Source: Microplitis mediator (lineage: Eukaryota; Arthropoda; Insecta; Hymenoptera; Braconidae). Taken from it: DNA of 64,000 bases. Below, piece after piece: positions 33,411-45,686 of the stretch; position 1 is the stretch's first letter, and every line of letters begins with the position of its first letter. The DNA lies in contig NC_079972.1 of NCBI RefSeq assembly GCF_029852145.1, forward strand, positions 1,326,901-1,390,900, in the 5' to 3' direction. The notes under the pieces were generated by a model. The model was not told where the DNA came from. It saw only the letters and a program-made list of their open reading frames with translations, and ran no database searches. The position numbers were made by a program, and so were the translations under genes.

Positions 33411-35184
33411 TGTAAAATATTAACTTAAACTACATTAAATATTTAGTTTGCTGGATCGGGATGGTGAAAGAAATAAAAATTCACTTTTACAATGTATTGT
33501 CCGTATTTAATGAAAATAAATCACAGATAATAGCATAGAGTACAAAAGTTGATCACGAGTTTATAACAGAGCACCTATTAAATATAATTCAATTGCGTTT
33601 AAGTTTTGTTGAGGTCAATATAAATTACATGGCACCGTACACATAAAATATTATATACATATATATATATATAGAGCGCAGTTGATGTGAAGATTGAGTT
33701 TATCGAGTTTATGGATTACGATTTTTCTATAATTTTACACGGCACCATACACGTGAATTAATATATTATATAGAGCGCAGTAATGAATAAATTATTAACA
33801 ATTAATAATTTACAAATATCACAAATATTTCGAGTATAATTTCAAGTCATAAGTAATTTTAATACGCGACATGTAGAGTACGAGTAAGAACCGAGTAATA
33901 ATAATTAGCTGCGTCGAGAGCCGAGTCTGAACGTAAATAAATTCTTTGCAGTCACAAATAAAATTTGATATTTATTTTAGAGATTAAGTATTACTGGATG
34001 ACTGAATGATGACATCAGTCACACCAGTTGACATCGAGTACGAGTAAATAATTAAGCAATGAGTAATGAAAGTAAATTGTAAATTTGAAATAAATTATTT
34101 GTGGTTGCAAAGTCACGTGATGGCCAGTATGTATTGTAACATGAGGAAATTCGACCTCGACCCGTGGTTCAATATTATTTGAATAAAATAAATAGTTATC
34201 CGGTGAGCCAATTCGAGTGACACCTATGAGCAAATATTTCGACTTTGACCAAGCAATCGACTCGACGCATTGATTGTCACGAGAGATCCGGGATAGACAC
34301 CGAACTGAACGGCCACGTTTATTTTTATTTTTTGAACAATTCTTCTCCGACCAACCGAACAATTTCGATTCCGAGTTCAGAACAATTAAATTATTGATCA
34401 AAGTGACCGACAAGTAAATTCCGAGTGAACAATAAACCGACGATTGTGAACAAGCCGAAGCATCGGCGCGATTTTGAACAAAGTGTACATGTGATTTTAT
34501 TATTGAACAAGTGAACCGCGTTTGTGTAATAATTAAAAAATTAATTAATTAATTACGCGCAATAATTATTTGATCGTGTAATTTAACACGTTACCGAAAT
34601 AAAATATTATTTTATATTTTATTTTATTTCTTCGAGCAATTCTGAGAACTACGGCTTATCCGTGTCTCATTCGCAACAGCAGTCTTGTCACCTCGCCGTG
34701 TAAGAATACTCTGACGTCACTCGTCAAGTATTTCTTTAATACTTCCGCTGTATATGTGTCTCCGGACAATAAAATTATATTTTTTTAATTTCGTAAGTCG
34801 ACTGTGTTTCTCCGAGCAATGAACTAATTGTGTTTTCGATCAACTACGGTTTTTTTTTGATAATATTGTTTATATCGAGTCAAGCCGACAACGGCATTTA
34901 TATTTTTTTTGTAACCGATAACTTTATTTGTGAAACCGATCAACGATTTTGTTTAATTAAATACGACTGATTATTTGTTTAATTCTGATCAATTATTTAT
35001 CGTAATCTTAAGTGCCTGACCTTTTCCCGATCCGCCACCCTGAGCCGATTTTGATAATTGTTTATTTGGTGATTATAAAATCACCTGGCGCCCAACTTAA
35101 TAATTTTGAACAAGGTAGCCAAAAATCGTAAGTGTATTCGGACTTCACTCCGGTAGATCCCCGGTGGTGAAAAAACCCGTTACA
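33411..35184 (-). repeat. 5' LTR of BEL/Pao 2 (~1.77 kb)
   Basis: It begins TGTAACGGG at 35184 and ends TTTTACA at 33411 on the minus strand (TG...CA ends). It is long for an LTR and rich in CGAGT, CCGA and GAACAA words. The part at 34390-35000 matches 54290-54930 on the same strand. No second LTR is present because the 3' end is deleted. The (TA)n at 33654-33672 is internal. Confidence 0.7.
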
Positions 35185-35557
35185 GTATATAGATATAGCC
35201 GGCAGGTTAGTTTAACACGCAGTCAACACAAAAAATGATCACAGAATTTATGTATGACATTAAGGATATAATCGAAAAATGTAGATGATGAGAAATACCT
35301 GATGAATCATCGAGTTATGGTCAGAATGATATAATTGATGACGCTGAGTAATTTGCACGATGTAATTAAATTTTAATGAATGCTGGTAGCACGTGGTGTT
35401 CTATAACAAGTGTTGTAGAATAATGGCAGTTGCCGCGTAGCTGGCTATCGAGTTTAAATTCCGAGCATCAGAGGGCGCGTCAATAGCAGCACCGCTGGTC
35501 TAGTAGAGTGTAGAGTTATCAAGTGTTCTGGCGCGAACATTTGATATTTACGCAACA
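35185..35557. other. Spacer with a GC-richer patch
   Basis: No gene was seen. 35460-35520 (GCATCAGAGGGCGCGTCAAT and following) is GC-rich against its surroundings. Significance unknown. Confidence 0.4.
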
Positions 35558-37150
35558 GTTATGAAATAAGAACATTATTTCAGGATAAAAAAGTATTTGG
35601 TAGCATTAGAAATTTCAAACACTGGTTAAATCCTTCTATATCCTAAAAAGGTTATGAAATAAAAAAAATATTTCAGGATTGAAAAGTATTCGGTAGCATT
35701 AGAAATTTTAAATGCTAGTTGAATCCTTTCATATCCTAAAAAGATAACGAAATAAAAACATTATTTCAGGATTAAAAAGTATTCAATAGCATTAGAAATT
35801 TCAAATACTGGTTAAATCCATCTAAATCCTAAAAAGATAACGAAATAAAAAAATTTTTTCCGGATTAAAAAGTATTCGGTAGCATAAGAAATTTTAAATA
35901 CTGGTTAAATTCTTCTATATCCTAAAAAGGTTATGAAATACAAACATTATTTCAGGATTAAAAAGTATTTGGTAGCATTAGAAATTTCAAACTCTGGTTA
36001 AATCCTTCTATATCCTAAAAAGGCTATGAAATAAAAACATTATTTCAGGATTAAAAAATATTTGGTATCATTAAAAATTTCAAACACTGGTTAAATCCTT
36101 CTATATCCTAAAAGGTTATGATATAAAAAAATTAATTCAGGATTAAAAAGTATTCAGTAGCATTAGAAATTTCGAATACTAGTTAAATCCGTTTAAATCC
36201 TGAAAAGATAACGGAATGAAAAAATTTTTTCCGGATTAAAAAGTATTCGGTAGCATAAGAAATTTTAAATACTGGTTAAATTCTTCTATATCCTAAAAAG
36301 GTTATGAAATACAAACATTATTTCAGGATTAAAAAGTATTTGGTAGCATTAGAAATTTCAAACTCTGGTTAAATCCTTCTATATCCTAAAAAGGCTATGA
36401 AATAAAAACATTATTTCAGGATTAAAAAATATTTGGTATCATTAAAAATTTCAAACACTGGTTAAATCCTTCTATATCCTAAAAGGTTATGATATAAAAA
36501 AATTAATTCAGGATTAAAAAGTATTCAGTAGCATTAGAAATTTCGAATACTAGTTAAATCCGTTTAAATCCTGAAAAGATAACGGAATGAAAACATTATT
36601 TCAGGATTAAAAAGTATTCAATAGCATTAAAAATTTCAAATGCTAGTTGAATCCTTTTATATCCTAAAAAAATAATGAAATAAAAACATTATTTCAGGAA
36701 TAAAAATTATTCGATAGCATTAATAATTTTAAATACTGGTTGAATCCTTTCATATTCTAAAAAGATGAAGAAATAAAAACATTATTTCAGGATTCAAAAG
36801 TATTCGGTAGCATGAGAAATTTCAAACACTGGTTAAATCCTTCTATATCCTAAAAAGGTTATGAAATAAAAAAATTATTTCAGGATTAAAAAGTATTCGA
36901 TAGCATTAGAAATTTTAAATGCTAGTTGAATCCTTTTATATCCTAAAAAGATAACGAAATAAGAACATTATTTCAGGATTAAAAAGTATTCAATAGAATT
37001 AGAAATTTTAAATGCTAGTTGAATCCTTTCAAATTCTTCTACTCCTATTGATTATTTAAGTCTTAAAAAGTATTTAATATGATTAATCGTGGATATTGAT
37101 GCAGGATTTACAGTATTTAGCAGGATTTGAAAGTATTAAAATTTTAATCC
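35558..37150. repeat. ~92 bp tandem repeat array with 371 bp higher-order unit
   Basis: About 16 units with 92-93 bp spacing each run through GAAATAAAAACATTATTTCAG, GATTAAAAAGTATTCGGTAG, CATTAGAAATTTCAAATAC and TGGTTAAATCCTTCTATATC. A block of four units at about 35861-36231 is repeated almost exactly at 36232-36600 (offset 371 bp). That shows higher-order amplification on older monomers. The last ~120 bp are degenerate. There are no spacers, so this is a satellite-like array. Confidence 0.9.
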
Positions 37151-37218
37151 TCTTTAATCCTGTCAAATACATTTTTTTAATCAGGGGGACTACGTTTTTG
37201 TTCTGGCTCAGTCATGTA

Positions 37219-37596
37219 CCCTCGCAGATTTGAATCACGGTGGAAACACCGTAGAAGTGTAAACACTGTGGATCCATCGTGGTTACACGGTGGGTTTGTT
37301 CCATTTCACCACCGGGTATACACAGTGTATCCACCTTGATTCCACGGTAGCTTGACCACTGTGCATACACGGTGTTTCCACTGTGATTAAGCGGTGCATC
37401 CACAGTGATTTCACGATGGCTTTGTGCTATTTCACCACCGTGGTTCCACGGTGTATCCGCCGCGTAATCACAGTGGAAACACCGTGTATACACAGTGGTC
37501 AAGCCACCGTGGAATCACGGTGGATACACCGCGTAATCACAGTGATAAAATAGAACAAACCCACCGTGCTTCCACCGTGATTCAAATCTGCGAGGG
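37219..37596. mobile_element. TIR element of iterated CACCGTG, TA target site
   Basis: Ends CCCTCGCAGATTTGAATCAC and its exact reverse complement are flanked by TA on both sides (37217-37218 and 37597-37598). The interior is almost wholly CACGGTG, CACCGTG and CACTGTG words in both orientations. There is no coding capacity beyond symmetric chance frames. A TA duplication is typical of Tc1/mariner-mobilised MITEs. Confidence 0.85.
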
Positions 37597-37786
37597 TAAC
37601 TATATTCACAAGCGTGCTTGTGTCAGTACACACACATGAGTATATACACTATAAAGTGTATAGTATAGAGTGCCAGCATACTGACAGCTCAACATAACCA
37701 ACACAGATCATTTTAAATCGTGATAATTAATATAATTTTTAAGAGTTAATACTACTGTGTGATGTTAAGGGCATTTTCATTTTCTA

Positions 37787-38238
37787 CCCCCCGCTTTTTA
37801 AAAAATTTCAATGGCTTTCAACTGTTTATAATCGTATGAAAATTTTATTAATTAATTAATAAAAAATTAAAACCTTAATTGAAAAAAGGAGAACGTAGTC
37901 GTAATATCACTGAAGTATACAATTTTAATAAAATGACTTGCAATTGATATCAATCAGGACTTAAACAAAATTTGTTGCATAAATTTTAGCCTATAAAATT
38001 TGAAAATATTAATTATAAAAGTGACATGAAGAATTTACTGAAATTTATTTTACAAATTTCGTTCAGCTTCCAATCGATATCAACTGCAAGTATTTTTTTT
38101 TTAATCTATATCTTAGCAAAATTACAACTACGGTTTCCCTGTTTCAATTAAGGTTTTAATTTTTTTATAAATAATTAATATAATTTTGAAACGGTTATGA
38201 GAGTTGAAAGCCATTGAAATTTTTTAAAAAGTGGGGGG
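37787..38238. mobile_element. Foldback/MITE with CCCCCCGCTTTTTAAAAAAT ends
   Basis: The left end (CCCCCCGCTTTTTAAAAAAT, then TCAATGGCTTTCAAC) pairs with the right end (GTTGAAAGCCATTGA, then AAAGTGGGGGG). Homology continues inward through TTAATTAATAAAAAATTAAAACC. Non-coding. Confidence 0.8.
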
Positions 38239-39355
38239 CACTGTCTGAGCTCCAGAGATGGCCTGCAGGGTCAACTATTTTTCAGTTTTTTTTTTTTTTC
38301 AACCCGCCCCGTCCCCCCACCTTTATCCATATCACCGTACTTTCGGTTGGAAATCAAGAAAAATAGTATACAACCCACGGCCAGAATGTTGGATACCCTG
38401 ACACCTGGAATATTGAAGCCTCGGCTTCTATATCTCATGCGCCATGAAATCCAACTTTCTGGCCTTAGGTTGTAATATTCTATTGATTTTAAGTAATTTT
38501 TGACAAATAAACTGTCATCCTGATCTGGAATAACACAGTGTAGTTTCTGGGTATCTGTTATAGTTTTTGCATGTTTGTATCTATTATTCAGTTCTTGTTC
38601 ATAACTTATAATTAAAATAACAAAAATTTATATTCATAAAAAATATGTATTTATTGAATTGAAAATTCCCACTACTCGCTATTACGCAATAATCACATTT
38701 TCACAATGATAAACTTGACGCATTAAAGTCAGAAATTTTTTTTTTTTTGTTTTAATTAAAGAAAAGCAGAACGGATCGGAATCGCATGATCGGACCAGGC
38801 TCAAGATTTTCGTTAAAACACACACTATTTTTGAGATTTCTTTCAAGGAAAAAAGACGTGTCATACATCTTGAAAATCACACTTGTATGTTTAAAACGAA
38901 ACATAAAAATCGAAATAAAGAATTGTTAAATTTTTTTGATATTTTTTGTTGAAAGTTTATTCAAAGCTGAAAAAAATGATGCATGACTTTATATAATTAT
39001 CTATATTTTCCATAAAGTTATGAGCATTCAAATATTTTTCATCTGAAATTTTCAAAACTTTATAACTTTTTCAAAAACCGATATAAAAATTTGAAAAAAA
39101 TCCTGGATGCGTTTTTTAACAAGGACTATAACATGTCAAAAAGTTGGCTTAATAAATAATGATCGGGTCCACGACTTCGGTGATTTAGCGTGGAATGCCC
39201 TATACACATGCAGAGGAATTTATGATAACAATTACAATATGTTATGGAAATGGTTCCCATTTTATATGGTAACGGGTTTTTTTTCAAATATCGAATATAA
39301 GAATGGCACTTGTACTAATAATGGATTTCATTCATGTACGATGTCGGAATAGCTC
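38239..39355. other. AT-rich spacer
   Basis: No gene was recognised. Short frames here lack domain signal. Confidence 0.4.
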
Positions 39356-39600
39356 CTATCAAATTATCGTAATAATTTTTGTGTTATTATGGTATTTGTT
39401 CTCATATGCTACCATGGTAAACGTTCCCATACTGCTATGATAAACGTTATTATATTTTATGATGATAATTCCTATAATGTATGCTAAAAGTAACCATTAT
39501 ATTGTAGTAAAAGCTACCATAATATTAGAGCAACAGTTATCAAACCGTTCTGGTATTATCATAATATAATGCCCAAGTAGCACATGCTTGTTGAGCAAGA

Positions 39601-40456
39601 TCCCGACTAGAATTTTTTCCTGATTTGCCTGAAATACCATAAAGATCTTATCAGGTTAATATAAGGTTTGCCTTATTAGGGCTGACGAGTTCCTTATCAA
39701 GACCTCATCAGGGTATCCTCATTAAAAAAATAGTTATTTGCCATCAGGTCAATCTGACGAGTTCCTAATTAGGACTTCATCAGGATATTCTTATTTAAAA
39801 AAAAGTTATTTGCTGTTAGGTCATTCTCATGCGTTTCTTATCAGGACCACATGAAGATATCCTTGTTAATAAAGAAGTTATCTATTCTCTTAAAATATTT
39901 TATTTACAGGCTAGAAATTAAACAAAGTACAAAGCAATATTAAATAAAAAATACGTCGATCATTGCAGCACGGATTTTTTACGTCTTCATCACTCATCAG
40001 TTATTCTTTAATATCATAATGAATATAATATTTACACTTACAAGATCACATAAGTGTATCAGCGCGGTGGATAGCATCAATGACTTCGAATCAGAACGAT
40101 GCAGGTTCAAGCCTAGCAGTCATTGGGATTTTTTCATAAAAAAAAACATGTTTACTTCCTCCACGTAATGCTCTTAATACATTATATCACAGTCCGGATC
40201 GAATTCAAATATTCTTTTTTTTTTTCATTTTAATATTTTTTTTAAATAATTACTAATAAGGCAACCCTGATAAGAATTTGATGAGGGTATCCTGGTAAGG
40301 GCCTGATAAGGTACTCCTGATAAGGACCTCATCGGTCTTAAGCGTTACATCCATATCAGTTCCTCTTCAGGATATACTGATCTGGACCTTATTTGAAGTA
40401 AAGTTAACCTGATAAGGATCTTATCAGGTCCTTATGAAAAATTGTAGTCGGGATTC
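39601..40456. mobile_element. TIR element of iterated CCTGATAAGG with tRNA-like core
   Basis: TIRs ATCCCGACTAGAATTTTTTC (left) and the reverse of AAAAATTGTAGTCGGGAT (right) bracket many copies of CTGATAAGG, TTATCAGG and GACCTCATCAGG. A tRNA-like sequence sits near the middle (40055-40134). No protein is encoded. Confidence 0.7.
40055..40134 (+). ncRNA. tRNA-like module (Pol III A/B-box-like)
   Basis: An A-box-like GGTGGATAGCATCAATG is followed ~35 nt later by a strong B box, GCAGGTTCAAGCCTAGC. Spacing and B-box stem fit a tRNA, but the acceptor stem is poor. It sits mid-way in the TIR element at 39601-40456. Confidence 0.45.
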
Positions 40457-41060
40457 TGTCGCCAGTACCTTGAGCAGAACCCCTAGTCACTAGTGTCCTT
40501 TTCTACATATGGGCCTTGCGCAAGATCATGAGCGAGAAATCGTCATCAAGACTTGTACATGACTTGCTCAAGGTATTGTACACAAGAATATTGAAGATAC
40601 CTTAGATATGGTGCAGTTGAAAAGATTCTTACGCATGACTTGCTTAAAATCTGCTCAAGGCTCAAGGTCAATTTTGAGCCAATCATTACCATAATATTAT
40701 GACAATGGTTGTCATGCTATCATGGTAATCGTTACTGTGCTATCATAGTAATTGTCACCATATTATTATGGTAACTATGATCATAATATAACGGTAAGGA
40801 TTACTATAATATTTAGAAATTGTTCATTCTATGAGAATCATTGCCATAATATCATGGTAACATGTGTGAACTATTTTCATGGGTATGGTAATCATTACCA
40901 CAATTCAGTTACCATACAATATAAGAACTATTACCATAATTATAAGAATTTTTCTAATAGTTATGGAGACTTTTTCCAGAATTTAGGGACGTATATCCCA
41001 TAATTCCAAGTAATTATTACCATATCGTCATGGGTTGATATTTCATAAACGTACTAGGAA

Positions 41061-42064
41061 CAGTTACCATAATTTCCTTTCGAGTATATAAATAACTTCA
41101 TATATTTATAGATGTATTAGTATAAATAATGATTGATAAAATAATGCTTACATAATTATTCCAGTTTATTTATTTTGGTTGGTAAATTTATTTATTCATT
41201 TTTTTTTTTCATTAAAAGTTTGTATTATTCACATTGCAATATTTTAAATAGTGCACAGGGAAGTACGATGACATTTCGAAAGATTGAAATTTTAATTAAA
41301 TTGTTTAAATTAATTCAAGAAAATATAATGAATTTCGGAAAGGTGATCAGGAAAAACTCTTTCGCTCATTATGTTATTATTCATTCGTTCTCTTCATTTA
41401 ATTGAGATATTTGAAGATCATGAACAAATAAAAATAAAATAATAATAGTAAGATTTTATGTATAGAATTAAAGGCTAAAAAAATAGGATTTACATTTAAT
41501 AAATCATGCATGCCATAAGAGACACAGTCGCGAAAGAACTACTCCCAAGAGCCATACTTTCGATGCATTATTATTATTATTATTTGTTTTTTTTTTTTTT
41601 TCGTATCTCTGTACACCTTGTTTTTAAATTTTAGTTATTATATTCCTATATATAGTCTTTGTTTTTTTTTTTTTTTTTGAAGGAGGAACCGTATACGGTC
41701 GACACGTTCAAAGCACTTCGCTCAATCATTCTTTCGTAACATTTATCTGTTAATTCCCAGAAACAATATCTATATATATTTATTTATTTCATGGTAAAAT
41801 TGTATGGTTTCTTAATGTATTGTAGCAGGTAAAGATTTCTATTTAAAATGAAACAATAAATAAAATACAACAACATAAGACGGAGTAACGAGAAATTAAA
41901 ATAGTGTTCAACAATTCTTTCCTCATTCAGCATACCCTTTGATTAAAACTATAATTAGTTCTAGTTTACGAAAAAATAAGTTTTTTTACTTACAACAAAT
42001 AATAGATAATTACAAATATTACTTATTACTTATGTAACAATTTCTATCACAAGTTACTGGCATA
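41061..42064. other. AT-rich spacer with T-runs
   Basis: A short (ATT)n (41571-41583) and poly-T tracts occur (41588-41601, 41663-41678). No gene was supported. Confidence 0.5.
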
Positions 42065-42550
42065 TTTTTATGAAAGAATCTTGCGGAAGACCCCTAGATA
42101 TCTGCGTCTTTGTATGCCTATGAATCTGCCACAAAGTATTAATGCAAGATTCTAAGACAAGATTGTTGCAGGACGCACATAACAAAAGAACACTGAAGAT
42201 GTCTTGCTCATGATGTGTTAGTAAAGTTCCTTACGCGCATCTTGAGCAAGTTTCACACCAGTAATTACTTGCAGACACTAACGCAGATCTGCGCAAGAAG
42301 TCTCATATTACACTATCTATACATCTCATTCCTATCTCTGTTACTTTGACCCAGGATCATGTATCGTATGCCAATAGAAGGAATAAAGTGGCAAAGACAG
42401 AAGTGAAATAGATAATGTGTAATATGAGATTCTTAAGCGAATCTGATGCAAGACATGCGTTAGTCTATGCAAGTAATTTCTGGTTCAAAATTAGCTCAAG
42501 TCACTACCAATGCACCCTGAGCAAGATATCTTCAATATTCTCGCCTGATT
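42065..42550. repeat. Iterated GCAAGATC / CTTGAGCAAG element
   Basis: Words AATCTTGCG, GCAAGATTCT, CTTGAGCAAG and GATCTGCGCAAG recur in both orientations around an inner inverted repeat. In that repeat TCTCATATTACACTATCTAT pairs with ATAGATAATGTGTAATATGA. It belongs with 40456-40675 and 58660-58770. Confidence 0.65.
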
Positions 42551-42734
42551 CATCGAGCACAACATAACACACAAAGTATTTTTTTTAATCATGTACAAAA
42601 CTTACAATTAAAAACTTTGTACGTGTCTGCAGCAGTATCTATAGTTATATAAAGATGTAGACAACTAGTGTACTGTTGACCAGGCTTGGACAAGATTGCT
42701 ATGAGATTGTTTTATCAGTATTGTTTTTTTTTTT

Positions 42735-43015
42735 GCGCGCGTCATAACACGCCGCGCCAGGCGTGATGTACAATCACTATAAAATTTTCGTCCAATTCAC
42801 TCACTTAAAACCTTCGTTACACCCTCATAAAGCATATACCATTACGTAGACAATTTGATAAACTTTAATTCTGACTTAGTATTCAGTCGATTAATCGATA
42901 AATTTATTTAAGAGTCCAATAAACCTTTTACGATGGTTATCTTATATGAAACTTCGTAAAAACGGTAACTTTTGAAAAACATCATCAATTAACACGGTTC
43001 TTTTTTTAGAACCTT
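42735..43015 (-). repeat. Dispersed repeat, reverse copy of 60980-61300
   Basis: The reverse complement matches 60980-61300 through CGAAAATTTT, AACGATTAATCGAC, AGAATTAGAGTTTA and the GCGCG-rich end. No coding potential. Confidence 0.65.
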
Positions 43016-43606
43016 AATTTTGTTAAAAATAAGAGCTCTAATGTAATTCGCCGTCTAAATTTTTGTTGTTTAGTTATAAATAATAAAATGTTTAAACCTA
43101 CAATTCCACAACATAAAGACCTGTTTTGTTTGCGTCTTCTTTTATCTCACATGATATACTATATCATTCGCCATCTTTATTTACCCGGGGAAAAATCGTC
43201 ATGCATGATTATGATTGATCATGCATGATTCAGGCATGGTCTCGCTGACCCAGGCATGACTTTGCATAATTCATGCGCAGACATGCATGACCACGCAAGG
43301 CCATGTTCAATCATGCATGGTGAGGAAATAATAGCAACACATCAATCGTGCAATATTCATGCGTGACCATGCATGACTAAGCTTAATCATGAATGATCAT
43401 GCATGATGCATGTCAAGTCATGCTAGATTATGCATGAGTCATATTAAGTCATGTCCAATCATGAATGACTATGTATAACGGGAAATTGATGATCATGCAT
43501 TGGATTGCATGACTGAGTATGACTTTGCATGAGCATACATGACTATGCCTGATTCATTCAAAGTCATATTCAATCGTGTATGATCATGGATGAGAATGTG
43601 TAATAC

Positions 43607-44955
43607 GTAGGAGAACCCATGGGAATCCATGTAGAAAAGTATGGATTTTATGTAAGAATCCATAGAAATGAATATAAAAGTATATGCACTTATATAAGAA
43701 TTCATGGAGGAAACCATGAATATCTGGATCCCCATATGGAAAATCCACATAGGAAACTGTGGGTTGGGTGTTTTAAAAAAATCGTTTTTTTTCCTCGAAG
43801 AACATTGAAAAATCGACAAAACCCTGTTGAAAGATGAGCCCGTAATATTAATATTTAAAGGTAGCGCTTCTCGAATTGCTATTTCTCATTTGAATAACAT
43901 AGGAAAAAAATTGTTATCAACTTTGGAACGTTGTAACTGAACAACGAATCACTGACTAAGATTGATGATGATATGGTTTTTTAGGAAATTCAACGCTTTA
44001 AAAAAACGTTTCGAACAAAGATTTTCGTAAGTCAAGCCGTTTTGAAGATATCAAGCCTCAAAGTTGGACCTATTAAAAATTTTTGGATTATTTATTTTTA
44101 AACATGACAAAATTAATCTATATCACTTATATACCCAATATTATCAGCTTAATAATGAATACCTCTAAGTATTTAGTAAAATAATGATAAGGGATTGTTA
44201 ATACTTAATAATAAATGATTATTTTTATCGATTATTAGTAAAAATTGCTAGTATATCACAGATATACGGCAAAAAATCATCACATGTTTTTATATAAAAT
44301 ATGTGAAAGATCTATTCCAATTTATGAAGATTTTTTGCCATGTAACTGTGATATACTCGCAATTTTTACTAATAATCGATAGAAATAATCATTTATTATT
44401 AGTTGTTGTAAATGCTTGATCATTATTTTACTAAATATTTAGAGATATTCATTAATAAGTTGGTAATATTGGGTCTAAGTGATATCGATTAATCTTGTCA
44501 CGTTTAAAAATAAATAATCAAAAAATTTTGAATAGTTCCAACTTTGAGGCTTGATATCTTTGAAACGGCTTGACTTGTGAAAATTTTTGTTCATACCTTT
44601 TTTATAGTGCGTTTAATTTCCTTAAAGAAAATATCATCAATCTTATTCAGTGATTCGTTGTCCAGTTTCAACGTTTCAAAGTTTAAAACAATTTTTTCCT
44701 ATGGTATTTAAATAGGAAATAGAAAATCAAGAAACGCCGCCTCTAAATATTAATATAAAGAGTTCATCTTTTAACAGGGTCTTCGGCTAGGGATACTTTG
44801 TCGATTTTTTAATGTTCTTCGAGAAAAAAAAAACGTCGATTTTTTTGAACCACGCTACTGTGGGTACCTGGATTCCACTTTTGACATGGTGCAGATTTCC
44901 ATGGGAAACTCACATTGAAATCTTGGCTGGATTCTCATAAGGATTTTTTTGATAA
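43607..44955. mobile_element. GGAATCCAT-type element holding a large foldback
   Basis: Outer parts (43607-43755, 44880-44955) repeat AACCCATGGGAATCCAT and CATATGGAAAATCC words. Between them lies a foldback of about 1.1 kb (43757-44880). Confidence 0.6.
43757..44880. repeat. ~1.1 kb foldback (two ~530 bp arms)
   Basis: The arms mirror around about 44296. CGAAGAACATTGAAAAATCG pairs with CGATTTTTTAATGTTCTTCG, and GTCAAGCCGTTTTGAAGATA pairs with the TATCTTTGAAACGGCTTGAC segment. The arms continue through GATTATTAGTAAAAATTGC and its partner. Divergence is modest. Confidence 0.85.
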
Positions 44956-45613
44956 GCCCGGGGAAAAATCAGAATGCATAATCATCATGCATGATTCAGG
45001 CAAGATCAAGCATGGATCACGCATGAGTCATGCATGATCGAACATTAAAATATGTTTAATAATAATTTAATCAATATCCATGATTATAAACTTCGACTGA
45101 ACCGATTGAATACGATTAAAATTCGATTGAGCTTCAATCGGATTTATTTGAAGTTTTTAATCAGGGATAACGATATATTTTTGATGAAAAAATTTAAATA
45201 AGTAAACATTCATTTTCATTTTGACGATAATAGTTAAAAATTTTTTTTTTTAAGATTGAAATATATATAATTTATAATTCTATGTTCAATTAATAATTAA
45301 TGTTAATCATTTTTTTCAAAAAAATAATTTAATTGAATTTAATTAACATTGTTTTTTTTTCGAATTGATTGAAGAATTTAATTCATAAATTCTTATCAAA
45401 TTGATAATGATAATCAATATAATTGCTTTTTTTTCAATTAATAATGAAGATTAACGTAATTGTTACATTTGCTTGTAATTTACAACTAGAATCATTTTCA
45501 TGTATTATTAAAAAAAAATTTAATAATCAAATTAAGATTGAATTCAAATAATATTTTATTTTTTAAATCCCTATGTTTTCAAAAGATGATAAAAATCGTC
45601 GTAAATTGAATGA

Positions 45614-45686
45614 GATAAGTCAGCCTAGTGAACAGTAGATGTGCTCCATAACATGACGGTCGCGAGTTCGAGACCCGTCACGGTTA
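45614..45686 (+). ncRNA. tRNA-like module in the ATGCATGATC element
   Basis: A-box-like GTCAGCCTAGTGAACAG is followed by a perfect B-box stem-loop (ACGGTCGCGAGTTCGAGACC, then CGT). It lies in the AT-rich middle of the element at 44957-45983. A full acceptor stem is not evident. Confidence 0.45.

Larger units (their letters stand above)
29640..35184 (-). mobile_element. BEL/Pao LTR retrotransposon 2, 3'-truncated
   Basis: On the minus strand the order is 5' LTR (35184-33411), PBS-like site, gag, protease and reverse transcriptase. The element breaks off near 29640, inside RNase H after the RAKDRLLCS segment. The rest of RNase H, integrase and the 3' LTR are absent. It is related to element 1 but clearly a different family: the PBS region is shared while the LTR is not. 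The plus strand is saturated with GAGT and CGAGT (ACTC on the sense strand). Confidence 0.88.
39573..40675. repeat. Iterated CTTGCTCAAG element containing another element
   Basis: The left stub (39573-39600, TGCTTGTTGAGCAAGATC) and right part (40456-40675, with CTTGCGCAAGATC, GACTTGCTCAAGGTA, CTGCTCAAGGCTCAAGGTC) share one word. They enclose the CCTGATAAGG element. Relatives lie at 42065-42550 and 58660-58770. Confidence 0.5.
39356..41060. repeat. Iterated ATGGTAAC / GTTACCAT array, split by nested elements
   Basis: 39360-39570 and 40676-41060 are imperfect copies of TACCATAATATTATGGTAAC in both orientations. The two halves are separated by other iterated-motif elements (39573-40675). A related cluster lies at 63310-63510. 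Confidence 0.65.

Noticed and set aside
35558..37150. CRISPR-like array
   Set aside because: Units are contiguous ~92 bp monomers without unique spacers, and the context is a eukaryotic genome.
37212..37639. Open frames of 96 and 71 codons on both strands
   Set aside because: Products of the CACCGTG word iteration and TIR symmetry; no ordinary protein composition.
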